From positions 3,038,001 through 3,102,000 of the forward strand of contig NZ_CP051626.1 of the NCBI RefSeq assembly GCF_012844365.1: a DNA stretch of 64,000 nucleotides, given 5' to 3'. This document shows, piece by piece, positions 24,949 to 33,439 of the stretch. The position numbers and the translations under genes are program-made. This DNA is from Brevibacterium sp. 'Marine' (GTDB lineage Bacteria; Actinomycetota; Actinomycetes; Actinomycetales; Brevibacteriaceae). The notes beneath the pieces were generated by a model. That model made no database searches, was not told the DNA's origin, and worked only from the letters and a program-made list of their open reading frames with translations. How positions within the stretch are numbered: position 1 is the stretch's first letter; every line of letters starts with the position of its first letter.

Positions 24949-26076
24949 ATGGTCGATTTCGCACGCTCTGCCCGCTCCACCCTCGGTGTCGAGTGGGAAC
25001 TGGCTCTGCTGGATTCTCGCAGCCTGGACCTGACTCCGGCTGCCGAGACTCTGTTGACGGATGTGGCCGAGCATGCGCCCGAGTTCGAGAAGCACATCGT
25101 CGGTGAGATGCTCACGAACACCATCGAGCTCGTCACCGGCGTGCACACCCAGGTGTCGACCGTCGCGGATGACCTGGCCACCTCGATCGGAGCGCTGCGG
25201 AAGCTGACCGAGGCGCGCGGCGTCGAACTGATGTCGGCGGGCACTCACCCGTTCGCCCAGTGGCAGTCGCAGGAGGTCAGGGCGAAGGACCGGTACCTCG
25301 AACTCGTCGATCGCACCCAGTGGTGGGGTCGGAACATGCTGATCTTCGGAGTCCACGTCCACGTCGGCATCGACTCGCGCAACAAGGTGCTGCCGATCGT
25401 CAACGCACTGCTGGCCTATGTTCCGCATCTGCAGGCACTGTCCGCGTCGTCTCCGTTCTGGGGCGGCACTGACACCGGCTATGCCTCGAACCGGGCGATG
25501 ATGTTCCAGCAGCTGCCCACGGCGGGTCTGCCGTTCCAGTTCGATCAGTGGGCGGACTACGAGAAGTACGTCGACGATATGCTCACCACCGGCATCATCG
25601 ACAACATCAACGAGATCCGCTGGGACATCCGCCCCGCCCCGCACTGGGGCACCGTCGAGGTCCGCGTCTGCGACGGACTGCCGACGCTCGAGGAGATCCT
25701 CGCGGTCACCGCGTTCATCCAATGCCTCGTCGATGACATGTCTGCCCGCCTCGACGCCGGTGAGACCCTGCCGACGATGCCCGATTGGTTCCACAACGAG
25801 AACAAATGGCGCGCCGCCCGCTACGGCATGGACGCGATCATCATCGAAAACGCCGCGGCCGACGAGCGTCTCGTCACCGAATGCCTCGCCGACGAAATCG
25901 AGCGGCTCTCCCCCGTCGCCGAACGGCTGGGCTGCAGCAGCGAGCTGCACTCGATCACGTCGATCATCGAACGCGGCGTGCCCTACCAGCGTCTGCAGAA
26001 GGTCTTCGGGACGACGGGTTCTCTCACCGAGGTGACCCGCTCCCTCATCGGCGACCTGCGCAACTCCTACAGCTGA
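24949..26076 (+). CDS. YbdK-family carboxylate-amine ligase (glutamate-cysteine ligase 2)
   Basis: The 375-residue protein is a GCS2-type ATP-dependent ligase related to E. coli YbdK, which joins glutamate and cysteine weakly in vitro. Motifs include LGVEWELALLD (residues 12-22), VGEMLTNTIELVTGVH, MSAGTHPFA, GVHVHVGI and the metal-binding RWDIRPAPHWGTVEVRVCDG, seen here from WDIRPAPHWGTVEVR. In actinobacteria some members act in mycothiol-independent thiol or amide metabolism, but the true substrate is unknown. The start at 24949 begins the conserved domain; upstream in-frame sequence is low-complexity and unlike the family. Confidence 0.9.
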   Translation: MVDFARSARSTLGVEWELALLDSRSLDLTPAAETLLTDVAEHAPEFEKHIVGEMLTNTIELVTGVHTQVSTVADDLATSIGALRKLTEARGVELMSAGTHPFAQWQSQEVRAKDRYLELVDRTQWWGRNMLIFGVHVHVGIDSRNKVLPIVNALLAYVPHLQALSASSPFWGGTDTGYASNRAMMFQQLPTAGLPFQFDQWADYEKYVDDMLTTGIIDNINEIRWDIRPAPHWGTVEVRVCDGLPTLEEILAVTAFIQCLVDDMSARLDAGETLPTMPDWFHNENKWRAARYGMDAIIIENAAADERLVTECLADEIERLSPVAERLGCSSELHSITSIIERGVPYQRLQKVFGTTGSLTEVTRSLIGDLRNSYS

Positions 26077-26098
26077 GGGGCTGGGCGAGCAGCCGTCC

Positions 26099-26170
26099 GC
26101 CGAGACACGGGTGGAGTGTCGAGAAACGCACGTGCGCACCCGTTTTTCGACACTCCACCCGTGTCTCGGC
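26099..26170. repeat. 30-bp inverted repeat between convergent genes
   Basis: The arms at 26099-26128 and 26141-26170 are reverse complements with a single mismatch; they begin GCCGAGACACGGGTGGAGTG. The loop is 12 nt. It separates the ligase and NUDIX stop codons (116 bp gap). A T-run (GTTTTTCG) lies inside the right arm, not after it. Confidence 0.9.
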
Positions 26171-26191
26171 AGCAGGCAGGCGGGCACCCCC

Positions 26192-26803
26192 TCACAGATG
26201 CGGGCGAAGCAGCTCCAACAGCGTCGGCAGTGCGGAGGCGACTCCCGGGTGCAGCTCAAAATCGTCGAGCTCGTCCACCGGCACCCATGACAGCTGGATG
26301 CTCTCGGGATCGTTGATGACGGCGTCGAAGTGGCGCAGGGTCTTCGCGATCACCGTGGTGTAGCTCCAGGTGCCGAGGTCGAGGACATGCGTTTCGAGGA
26401 TCTCGATGCCCGATCCGTCCTGGTCGGGCACCCCGGCTTCTTCCCACGACTCCCGGACCGCGGCGTCGACGGCCGACTCGCCCATATCGCGGGCGCCGCC
26501 GGGGAAGCCCCAGGTTCCGCCCTCGACCGACCACAGCGCCCGGTGCTGCATGAGCACCCCGCGCTCAGGATCGACGAGCATGAGCCCAGCGGCCCCGTTG
26601 AGACCCCAATGCTTCTTCCCATCGGACCCGTACGTCCACCCATCACCGGATCGCCGAGGCGGCCGACCGTCAGGCAGATGTGTGGACTTCGCCGCCTGTG
26701 CGTTGCGTTCGGCGGCGTCGATCACCGCATCGTGCGCAGCGCTGCTGGCAGCCTCGCCGTCGGCTCGAGTCTCTTCGTTCTCAGACGAGGACATGATCGA
26801 CAT
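26192..26803 (-). CDS. NUDIX hydrolase
   Basis: This protein of about 203 residues carries a complete Nudix box, [21 protein letters not shown] within GFPGGA...EEAGV, near residue 100, so it should hydrolyse a nucleoside diphosphate linked to another group. An N-terminal acidic segment (1-55) precedes [15 protein letters not shown]. The exact substrate cannot be told. The gene overlaps the end of tsaD in another frame. The start is either ATG 26803 or ATG 26794 (MSSSENEE), and neither has a clear ribosome-binding site. It would be the last gene of the tsa-linked run. Confidence 0.87.
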   Translation of the reverse strand: MSIMSSSENEETRADGEAASSAAHDAVIDAAERNAQAAKSTHLPDGRPPRRSGDGWTYGSDGKKHWGLNGAAGLMLVDPERGVLMQHRALWSVEGGTWGFPGGARDMGESAVDAAVRESWEEAGVPDQDGSGIEILETHVLDLGTWSYTTVIAKTLRHFDAVINDPESIQLSWVPVDELDDFELHPGVASALPTLLELLRPHL

Positions 26804-27860
26804 CCAATGAGGAGACTGCGGCGAAGGACAGGTCGCTCGGCCCGATTCCGCGGGAGACGAGCTCCGCGCCGAGAGCTGCGACCATGGCTCCATTGTCCGT
26901 GCACAGCTTGAGCGGCGGCACCCGCAGAGTCACACCCGCCTCTGCGCAGCGAGCCGCGAGCACCTCACGCAGGTGCGAGTTCGCAGCCACTCCCCCACCG
27001 AGGACGACATGATTGATGCCGGTATCGGCCGCAGCGAGCAGAGTCTTGGTCACGAGCACGTCGACGACGGCGTCTTCGAACCCGGCGGCGATATCTGCCA
27101 CCCGCAGGTCCGCGCCGAGCGTCTCGGCCTTCGTCACCTCGCGCAGGGCCGCGGTCTTGAGCCCGGAGAACGAGAAATTGTACCGGCGCTCGGGGTCACG
27201 CAGATCCTGCTTCTTCGCGAGTCCCCGCGGAAACTTCACGGCATTCCGGTCGCCGGGGACTCCGGTGCCGTCGAGCAGGCCGAGGGCCGCCTTCGAGATG
27301 TTCGGGCCGCCGGGATAGTTCAACCCCAGCAGACGCGCCGTCTTGTCGAAGGCCTCACCTGCGGCATCGTCGATCGTGGCACCGAGGAGCTCGATGTCGT
27401 CGACGACGTCTCCGATGCGCAGAATCTCGGTGTGACCGCCCGAGACGAGCAGGGCGATGGTCGGAGTGGTCAGCCCGTCGACATCCTCGGCGACGAGATC
27501 GACGGCCACGTGCGCGGCCAGATGGTTCACACCGTAGAGCGGTCTGCCCAGAGCGGCGGCAAGCCCTTTGGCCGCACCGACCCCGACCATGAGTGCACCG
27601 GAGAGCCCCGGCCCGGCGGTGACGGCGATGGCGTCGATGTCGCCCAGCTCCACCTCGGCGGCCTCACATGCCGAGGCGATGGCCGGGCCGATAGCCTGCA
27701 CATGGGCGCGGGAGGCGACTTCGGGCACGACTCCGCCGAAGCGGACATGTTCGTCCATCGACGAGGACACGGTGTTCGTCAGCAGCGTGCGTCCGCGGAC
27801 GATGCCGACCCCGGTCTCGTCGCACGAGGATTCGATGCCGAGGACGAGTGGTTCGCTCAT
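26781..27860 (-). CDS. tsaD: tRNA N6-threonylcarbamoyladenosine transferase
   Basis: TsaD transfers the threonylcarbamoyl group from TC-AMP to A37 of ANN-reading tRNAs, working with TsaB and TsaE. The 359-residue protein has the ASKHA fold with [14 protein letters not shown] at the N-terminus and the metal-binding HLAAH motif in [13 protein letters not shown] (near residue 115). [10 protein letters not shown] and [13 protein letters not shown] follow. TsaB and TsaE are encoded 3-4 kb upstream on the same strand. It overlaps the SRPBCC gene by 4 bp upstream and the NUDIX gene downstream. Confidence 0.97.
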   Translation of the reverse strand: MSEPLVLGIESSCDETGVGIVRGRTLLTNTVSSSMDEHVRFGGVVPEVASRAHVQAIGPAIASACEAAEVELGDIDAIAVTAGPGLSGALMVGVGAAKGLAAALGRPLYGVNHLAAHVAVDLVAEDVDGLTTPTIALLVSGGHTEILRIGDVVDDIELLGATIDDAAGEAFDKTARLLGLNYPGGPNISKAALGLLDGTGVPGDRNAVKFPRGLAKKQDLRDPERRYNFSFSGLKTAALREVTKAETLGADLRVADIAAGFEDAVVDVLVTKTLLAAADTGINHVVLGGGVAANSHLREVLAARCAEAGVTLRVPPLKLCTDNGAMVAALGAELVSRGIGPSDLSFAAVSSLDVDHVLV

Positions 27861-28432
27861 GCGTCGTCCTCGTCAGCACCGGCCGAATCCGTGCCGTCCC
27901 CGGTATCCGCAGCCTCGTGCGAGAGATCGGAATAGGAGGCGACGAGTTCGGGTTCGGTCGCCTCGGCGATGTCGATGCCGAGGGTGCGGGCGAACAGGCG
28001 CAGGTGCGTGTCCCACATGGGGCCGAAATCGGCTGCCTGAGCTCGGGCAGACTCGGCATCGGCGGCGGTGTGGGTGAACACCAGCAGGCTCTCGTCACCC
28101 GAATCTCCTTCGATCGGCAGGAGCCGGATGCCGAGGACTCCGAAGGCTTCGAGTTCGAGCAGCACGTGGTCGTAGTCTTCGCAGCTGAGGACGGAGCCGT
28201 CCAAGTCGGCGTCTTCGAGCTCGAAGGTCAGCGGCCGGGAAGCGGGCCCATCGCCATCGTCGCCCGTATCTGCCGTTTCCTCGCCGAGGCGGAACGGCGC
28301 GAACCATGTTCCTGCGGTCTCGGCATCGGTCAGTGCGTTCCACACCGTTTCGACGTCGCGGGCCAGGAGCAGCTCGATGACGAGGTCGGTGCCGTTCTCC
28401 CAGGTGACCAGGCGGGGGCTGGGCTCGCTCAT
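27857..28432 (-). CDS. SRPBCC (AHSA1-like) domain protein
   Basis: The 191-residue protein has an AHSA1/START-type hydrophobic ligand-binding fold: [31 protein letters not shown] near the N-terminus is the family signature. The middle contains an acidic insert ([11 protein letters not shown]) and the C-terminus is a Ser/Asp/Glu tail. No catalytic residues are expected and the ligand is unknown. ATGA overlaps join it both to the aldo/keto reductase upstream and to tsaD downstream, so it is translated as part of the tsaD transcript. Confidence 0.8.
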   Translation of the reverse strand: MSEPSPRLVTWENGTDLVIELLLARDVETVWNALTDAETAGTWFAPFRLGEETADTGDDGDGPASRPLTFELEDADLDGSVLSCEDYDHVLLELEAFGVLGIRLLPIEGDSGDESLLVFTHTAADAESARAQAADFGPMWDTHLRLFARTLGIDIAEATEPELVASYSDLSHEAADTGDGTDSAGADEDDA

Positions 28433-29376
28433 GCTTCGACCCAGGCTCCGTCGAGGGCGGCCTTCTCATCCGCACTCAGCTGCAATTCCGTGCCGGCGAG
28501 CAGCTCGGTGAGCTGTTCGGGCACGCGTGCCGAGGCGATCGTCGAGGGGATGAAATCGTGCGTAAGCTGCCAGGCGATGGCCGTGGCCGTCATCGACGCT
28601 CCGTGGTCGGCGGCGACATCATGAAGGGCTTCGAGGGCGCCGAGTGCATTCTGGTCGTCGACGAAATCGGCCACACGGTCACCGCGGACGCTTCCGGTGG
28701 CGTCTCCGCCGGTGTGTTTGCCGGTGAGGAACCCCGATGCCAGCGAGTGGAACGGCAGTTCGGCGATGCCCTCAGCTCGCAGGTACGCCTGCTTCTGCGG
28801 ATCGACGGCGGCACGGGAGACGAGGTTGAACCGGTCCTGGACGACCCGATAGCAGGCAAGCGAGAACTTCGTCGAGATCTTCCGGGCCTTCTGCAGACGT
28901 TCGAGGCTGAAGTTCGATGCTCCGAGGTAGCTGACCTTGCCGGAACGGACGAGCGCGTCGAAGGTCTCGGCGACGGCGACCTGGTCGACGTCGTCATCGT
29001 CTCTGTGGGCGTAGTAGACGTCGATGCGGTCGGTGCCGAGTCGGCGCAGCGAGTCATCGACGCAGTTGCGGATGTTCGCCGGATCGAGGCCCCGGCCCTG
29101 CGGGTGCATGCCGACCTTGGTGGCGATGACCATGTCGTCGCGGTTGCCGCGCGCCTTCATCCATTCGCCGATGATCGTCTCGGACTCTCCGCCCGAGTTT
29201 CCCTCGACCCAGGCCGAATACGCATCCGCGGTGTCGATGAAATTTCCACCGGCCTCGGCATAGGCGTCGAGGACAGCGAAGCTCTGATCCCGATCCGCAC
29301 CCCAGCCGAAGGGGTTGCCGCCCAACTGAAGAGGGTGGACGAAGAGATCGGTATCTGCCAATTGCACACGTGTCAT
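28429..29376 (-). CDS. Aldo/keto reductase
   Basis: This 315-residue TIM-barrel oxidoreductase reduces aldehydes or ketones with NADPH. Family features are GGNFIDTADAYS (catalytic Asp and Tyr near residues 45-50), the Lys in VIATKVGM, the His in YYAHRDDDD, and GASNFSLERL. It resembles the YajO/Tas group by length. The start at 29376 (MTRVQLADTD) has GGAGGGT just upstream, and a TAGTCT -10 seven nt upstream. It leads an ATGA-coupled run AKR-SRPBCC-tsaD that interrupts the usual rimI-tsaD order. The substrate is unknown. Confidence 0.9.
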   Translation of the reverse strand: MTRVQLADTDLFVHPLQLGGNPFGWGADRDQSFAVLDAYAEAGGNFIDTADAYSAWVEGNSGGESETIIGEWMKARGNRDDMVIATKVGMHPQGRGLDPANIRNCVDDSLRRLGTDRIDVYYAHRDDDDVDQVAVAETFDALVRSGKVSYLGASNFSLERLQKARKISTKFSLACYRVVQDRFNLVSRAAVDPQKQAYLRAEGIAELPFHSLASGFLTGKHTGGDATGSVRGDRVADFVDDQNALGALEALHDVAADHGASMTATAIAWQLTHDFIPSTIASARVPEQLTELLAGTELQLSADEKAALDGAWVEA

Positions 29377-29383
29377 ACCCTCC

Positions 29384-29389
29384 AGACTA
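29384..29389 (-). promoter_or_regulatory. -10 hexamer upstream of the aldo/keto reductase
   Basis: TAGTCT on the minus strand lies 7 nt before the ATG, but GGAGGGT in the gap could serve as a ribosome-binding site for a longer transcript. Confidence 0.35.
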
Positions 29390-29532
29390 CCCTTTCGACC
29401 TCCACGACTTCGGGACCGGATCATCACCCGGAGCTCGGGTCAGGCCACGGCATCGCTGTGCATTGATGCCGAGCACACCACGTTCATGGTCGACCTCAGC
29501 GAGGCGACCGAAAACCGCGCGGCTGCGGTGGC

Positions 29533-30039
29533 CTAGGCTCGGATCCGCAGACGCATGAGGATTCCCGCGGCTCCCGGATAGTAGTCCGGGCGCCGTCCCC
29601 ATTCCTCGAATCCGAAGGCTGCGTACATCCCCAGCGCCGCGGAGTTGCGTTCGTCGACTTCGAGGTGGACGACCTCGGCCCCGCGGTCCTTCGCCCAGTC
29701 GATTCCCGCCTGCAGCAGGGCGCGGCCGATGCCCTGGCCGCGTGCCGCCTCGGTGGTCGCGATCGTCATCACATCGGCCTCCGCACCGGCCCCCGACATG
29801 ACTATCCACCCGGCCAGCTCCCCCGCCGAGGCGGTGGTGTCCTTGCCTGCGGCTGTGGAGTCCGCATCCGATTCGTTCGCCGAGGCGGTTCTGGCGGCGA
29901 GCATGATCGTGCCGTTCTGCGCCTTGACCGACCAGTAGTAGCCGAGCGTCCACGCGGTCGGGCCGAAGATCGCCGCATCGTGGTCGGCCACCTCGGCGAG
30001 GTCCCACCAGGGAAGCTCGGCGATGGTCGTGGACGTCAT
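29533..30039 (-). CDS. rimI: GNAT N-acetyltransferase, RimI type
   Basis: RimI acetylates the N-terminal alanine of ribosomal protein S18 in E. coli; in actinobacteria the gene clusters with tsa genes. The 168-residue protein has the GNAT acetyl-CoA loop ARGQGIGRALLQAG near residue 103, followed by VVHLEVDERNSAALGMYAAFGFEEWGRRPDYY, the RimI-like C-terminus. An Ala/Ser/Asp-rich insert (about 50-70) is unusual. Its start overlaps tsaB by 4 bp. The target protein in this organism is inference from context. Confidence 0.9.
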   Translation of the reverse strand: MTSTTIAELPWWDLAEVADHDAAIFGPTAWTLGYYWSVKAQNGTIMLAARTASANESDADSTAAGKDTTASAGELAGWIVMSGAGAEADVMTIATTEAARGQGIGRALLQAGIDWAKDRGAEVVHLEVDERNSAALGMYAAFGFEEWGRRPDYYPGAAGILMRLRIRA

Positions 30040-30770
30040 CTCAGTGAGCTCTCCCGCACCGGGGTCGCCTTCGCATCGGCTTCGCGCAGGTATTCGGGAA
30101 TCGGTTCGCGCAGCTCTCGGCCGGCGGCGAGTTCCCGTGCCGCCGCGAGGGCGAGGTACTCGGCACGAGGATCGGTGATCGACTCGACGCTCGGCTCTCC
30201 GAGAATGTCCGGATAGAGGAGGAACCCACGGCCGAGCCTCTCCTCGATCGTCTCGAGCCGAAAGCCGTTGTCAGCGAGGACCGAGGCGACCTCGGCCGGT
30301 TTCGCCACAAAAGCTCCGGCGCTCAGCGTGGCGTCGGTGGAGTCGTAGACGCTGAAATAGACCTCTTTGCGACGGGCGTCGGAGGCGATGAGGACGGGAC
30401 GGTCGGATTCGTTTGCCGCGGGCGACGCGGCCTCCGACTCAGGTGTCGCCAGGTCAGCGGCGCTGCGCACGCACTCTTCGGCGATCGCGGCTTGGGACAG
30501 CAGTCCCTTGACGGGGATCCCGCGGGCCTGACCGACGGCGATTCCGGCGGCGATGCCGACCCGCAGACCGGTGAAGGGTCCGGGTCCGATGCCGACGACG
30601 ACGAGGTCGGGTTGGACATCCTCGGCGAGCACGCCGGCGAGCGCAGGACCGATGAACTCGACGTGTCGACGCTGGTCATCGGCCTGTTCGGCCGCGATGA
30701 CCGAACCGGCATCCGTGTCCACCAGCGCCACGGAGGCCGACTGCGAGGTGTCGATGGCCAGAATGATCAT
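30036..30770 (-). CDS. tsaB: tRNA threonylcarbamoyladenosine biosynthesis protein TsaB
   Basis: TsaB is the non-catalytic partner that dimerises with TsaD in t6A synthesis. The 244-residue protein shows the ASKHA N-terminal strand ILAIDTSQSASVALVD and the conserved GIGPGPFTGLRVGIAAGIAVGQA near residue 65, with DARRKEVYFSVY in the middle. It lacks the HxxxH metal site of TsaD, as expected. It is coupled by 4-bp overlaps to tsaE upstream and rimI downstream. Confidence 0.95.
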   Translation of the reverse strand: MIILAIDTSQSASVALVDTDAGSVIAAEQADDQRRHVEFIGPALAGVLAEDVQPDLVVVGIGPGPFTGLRVGIAAGIAVGQARGIPVKGLLSQAAIAEECVRSAADLATPESEAASPAANESDRPVLIASDARRKEVYFSVYDSTDATLSAGAFVAKPAEVASVLADNGFRLETIEERLGRGFLLYPDILGEPSVESITDPRAEYLALAAARELAAGRELREPIPEYLREADAKATPVRESSLR

Positions 30771-31381
30771 GATTCGTCTCCCTCATTCGCCGAGTCCTCG
30801 GCAGGCCGGTCTGCAGGGCTCACGTCGTCGACTCTCACGCCTGCCAGTGCCGAGACAGCGGCCTCAACCGCGGGCATCCGTTCGGCCCAGGCAGCTCCGC
30901 GACCGGTGAGGTCGACGGTGCGCCGTTCGTCCTCGGATTCGTCCTCGTCATCCGCACCGACCGAGCCGACGGCAATCTCGTCCTCGGCGTTCTCGTCCCA
31001 TACCGGGGTGATGGTGATGTCGAGATGATCGCTGCTGAGCTGTTCGGCCATCCCGGCACCCCATTCGACGACCGTGATCGACTCGTCCAGTTCGGAGTCG
31101 AGGTCGAGGTCCTCGAGCTCCTCCCCGTCGGCCAAGCGGTACGCGTCGACGTGGACGAGGGCAGGGCCGCCCGTCCGCGACGGGTGTTCGCGGGCGATGA
31201 CGAACGTCGGTGAGGTGATCCGCCCGGCCACGTCGAGGGTCTTCCCCAGCGATTGGGTGAACGTCGTCTTCCCCGCACCGAGGTTGCCCGTGAGGATGAG
31301 CAGGTCACCGGCGCGCAAGTGGTCGGCCAGGGCCGCAGCGAAGGCGCGCATCTGCTCCAGGGATTCGAGATGGACCCTCAT
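30767..31381 (-). CDS. tsaE: tRNA threonylcarbamoyladenosine biosynthesis ATPase TsaE
   Basis: TsaE is the small ATPase that resets the TsaBD complex between t6A reactions. The Walker A loop GNLGAGKTTFTQSLG is near residue 33, followed by SPTFVI, HVDAYRL and the VVEWG motif. At 204 residues it is about 50 longer than usual because of an acidic insertion (DDEDESEDERR) and a C-terminal acidic tail. The start at 31381 overlaps the alr stop by 4 bp; open frame upstream belongs to alr. Confidence 0.94.
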   Translation of the reverse strand: MRVHLESLEQMRAFAAALADHLRAGDLLILTGNLGAGKTTFTQSLGKTLDVAGRITSPTFVIAREHPSRTGGPALVHVDAYRLADGEELEDLDLDSELDESITVVEWGAGMAEQLSSDHLDITITPVWDENAEDEIAVGSVGADDEDESEDERRTVDLTGRGAAWAERMPAVEAAVSALAGVRVDDVSPADRPAEDSANEGDES

Positions 31382-32592
31382 CGTCCGTCTCCCTTGCACG
31401 CGACCCGGTCGACGCGGGCGCTGAGCTGGGTGACGATTTCGTAGTTGATCGTGTTCGCCCAGGTCCCCCACTCGGCCGCGCTCGGCCCACCGGGACCGAA
31501 GATGACGACCTCGTCGCCGATGGCCACCTCATCGTTGCCGGCGCCGATGTCGATGATCATCTGATCCATCGCGATGCGCCCGACGACGGGATAGCGGCGA
31601 CCGCGGATGGCCACCTCGGCGCGGTTGGATGCCGCCCGCGGCAGTCCGTCCCCGTACCCACCGGGCACGAGCGCGAACCGGGTGTCGGTCGCAGCGGTGA
31701 ACGTCAGCCCGTAGGAAGCGCCGTGACCTGCGGGAATGTCTTTGAGATTGATGACGGTCGAGACCAGCCGCATGACCGGTCGCAGCCCGAGAACCGTCGG
31801 ATCGCCGTCTTCGAGCGGGGACAGACCGTAGAGGGCGAGCCCCACCCGCGCCGAGGTGCCCGGGCACGGTCCCAGAGTGAGCGCGCCCGGTGAGTTCGCG
31901 ATGTGCACGTCCAGGTCGTCCGATTCGCCGAGGCGGCCGTCCGCGGCGTCGAGCACTGCCCGCAGCTGCCCGTGGGCGGAGGAGAAGACCGCGCTCTGCG
32001 CAGCGGTCTCGGGGCGTTCGGGTTCGTCGGCGACCGCGAAGTGGCTCATGATCCCGACGATGCGGATATCGGCAGCGGCGTCGCGGGCTTCGGCGTCATC
32101 AGTGCGGCTGTCCTCGGCGTGGCGGCGCAGCCAGTCGAAGGCGCGGACAAGAGCCTCCGGGGACAGTCCGTTGCGGCCGAGACCGGTGTCGATCTTCAGA
32201 TGGGCTCGGGCGGTGACGCCGGTGCGGCGAGCCGCCTCGGCGAGTCGTTCGAGAGCCCCGACCGTCGAAATGCCCAGTTCGATGTCGGCGCGCACCGCTT
32301 CGTCGAGGTCGGTGGTGGGCCCGTAGAGCCAGGCGAGGATCTGCGCTTCGGGGCCGAGCAGGCTGCGCAGGCGAAGGGCTTCGGGGATCGTGGCCACGCA
32401 GAACTCGCGCCATCCGGCCGAGAAGAGGGCGGGTGCGATGAGGTCGATGCCGTGGCCGTAGGCGTTCGCCTTGACGACGCATTTGAGGCGGGCGGGTGAG
32501 AGGCGATCGGCAAGGACGGCGGCGTTGTCGAGCAGGGCCGCCTCGTCGATCTCGGCCCGCACGAGAGCCTCGGGGATGTCGAAAGATGTCAC
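31378..32592 (-). CDS. alr: Alanine racemase
   Basis: Alr interconverts L- and D-alanine with PLP to supply D-alanine for peptidoglycan. The PLP lysine is in VVKANAYGHG (near residue 41). The second-base tyrosine lies in GASYGLTF near 290, with GYGDGLPRAASNRA and GRIAMDQMIIDIG completing the family signature. The 404-residue length includes a small loop insert (SRTDDAEARDAA). The start is GTG at 32592 with a TAGTCT -10 six nt upstream. It leads the alr-tsaE-tsaB-rimI operon, the standard actinobacterial arrangement. Confidence 0.96.
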   Translation of the reverse strand: MTSFDIPEALVRAEIDEAALLDNAAVLADRLSPARLKCVVKANAYGHGIDLIAPALFSAGWREFCVATIPEALRLRSLLGPEAQILAWLYGPTTDLDEAVRADIELGISTVGALERLAEAARRTGVTARAHLKIDTGLGRNGLSPEALVRAFDWLRRHAEDSRTDDAEARDAAADIRIVGIMSHFAVADEPERPETAAQSAVFSSAHGQLRAVLDAADGRLGESDDLDVHIANSPGALTLGPCPGTSARVGLALYGLSPLEDGDPTVLGLRPVMRLVSTVINLKDIPAGHGASYGLTFTAATDTRFALVPGGYGDGLPRAASNRAEVAIRGRRYPVVGRIAMDQMIIDIGAGNDEVAIGDEVVIFGPGGPSAAEWGTWANTINYEIVTQLSARVDRVACKGDGR

Positions 32593-32598
32593 TGGATA

Positions 32599-32604
32599 AG
32601 ACTA
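32599..32604 (-). promoter_or_regulatory. -10 hexamer for leaderless alr-tsaEB-rimI mRNA
   Basis: TAGTCT on the minus strand ends 6 nt before the GTG start; there is no ribosome-binding site between them. Confidence 0.5.
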
Positions 32605-32746
32605 CCGCCGACCTCCGCCGACCAGCACCTTCGCTACGCTGATCCCCCGCGATCGTCGGTGCCATCGATGCCGACCTCGCAGGTGCAGCCGACGATGTGT
32701 TCGGCGAAGACCGGCTCGACGAGCCATTCGATGAAGAAGGAGAATC

Positions 32747-33424
32747 ATGCACACCACACCAGCCCGCACTCTCGCGATGGTGATCACGGCCGTCCTGTTC
32801 GCAGCCGGACTCACCGTGGTCGGACAGACCGGCCCCGCCGAGGCAGCCGCGAAGTACTGCACCGGCGTCGAGGCGAACACGTCGGTCACGGCTGCGAAGG
32901 CCATCGAAGTCAAGCAGCGGTCGACGATCACCGCCGATATCTACCTGTGCAGAAAGTCCGGTGACCGGTACGTCCGCGACAGCGGCCCGTACAAGGCCCG
33001 CCTCGGCTACAACGGAACGACGTCGAGCAAACGGGAAGGCGACGGGAAGACCCCGAAGGGCGTGTTCTGGATGCGCGACGGCTTCGGCACCTCGGCGAAT
33101 CCCGGGTTGGGCAAGCCGTGGACGAAGGTCACTCGTGATCATGTCTGGGTCGACGGTGACGCGACGAAGGCCGAGGGCTACAACACGATGCAGCTGAAGT
33201 CCGACGGGTACGAGGGCGAATCCCTCTACCAGCCGAAGCCGTACAAGTATGCCCAGGTGATCGGCTACAACGAGGCACGCACACCGGGGAAGGGATCGGC
33301 GATCTTCCTCCATGCGAACACGGAGTCGATGAAGACCGCCGGCTGCGTGTCGATGTATGAGTCCAGCCTCGTCAAGGCCATGAAGTGGGAGGGCACGACG
33401 AAGACGCAGATCCTCATCCACTGA
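32747..33424 (+). CDS. Secreted L,D-transpeptidase family protein
   Basis: The 225-residue protein has a Sec signal peptide (residues 1-34, ending AEA-A) and a catalytic domain related to YkuD/ErfK L,D-transpeptidases. The active-site pattern is His in IFLHAN and Cys in TAGCVSMYE near residue 203. It probably forms 3-3 peptidoglycan crosslinks or attaches proteins to the wall. Unlike mycobacterial Ldts it has no Ig or LysM domain; in size it resembles stand-alone YkuD-fold enzymes. GAAGGAG precedes the ATG. The stop codon lies 15 bp from the convergent nnr stop, with no terminator between. Confidence 0.86.
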   Translation: MHTTPARTLAMVITAVLFAAGLTVVGQTGPAEAAAKYCTGVEANTSVTAAKAIEVKQRSTITADIYLCRKSGDRYVRDSGPYKARLGYNGTTSSKREGDGKTPKGVFWMRDGFGTSANPGLGKPWTKVTRDHVWVDGDATKAEGYNTMQLKSDGYEGESLYQPKPYKYAQVIGYNEARTPGKGSAIFLHANTESMKTAGCVSMYESSLVKAMKWEGTTKTQILIH

Positions 33425-33439
33425 GGCGGGTGAGCAGAG

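Noticed and set aside
26099-26170. The 30-bp inverted repeat as an integrase attachment site
   Set aside because: It is a near-perfect palindrome between housekeeping genes, with no integrase gene, tRNA gene or composition change nearby.
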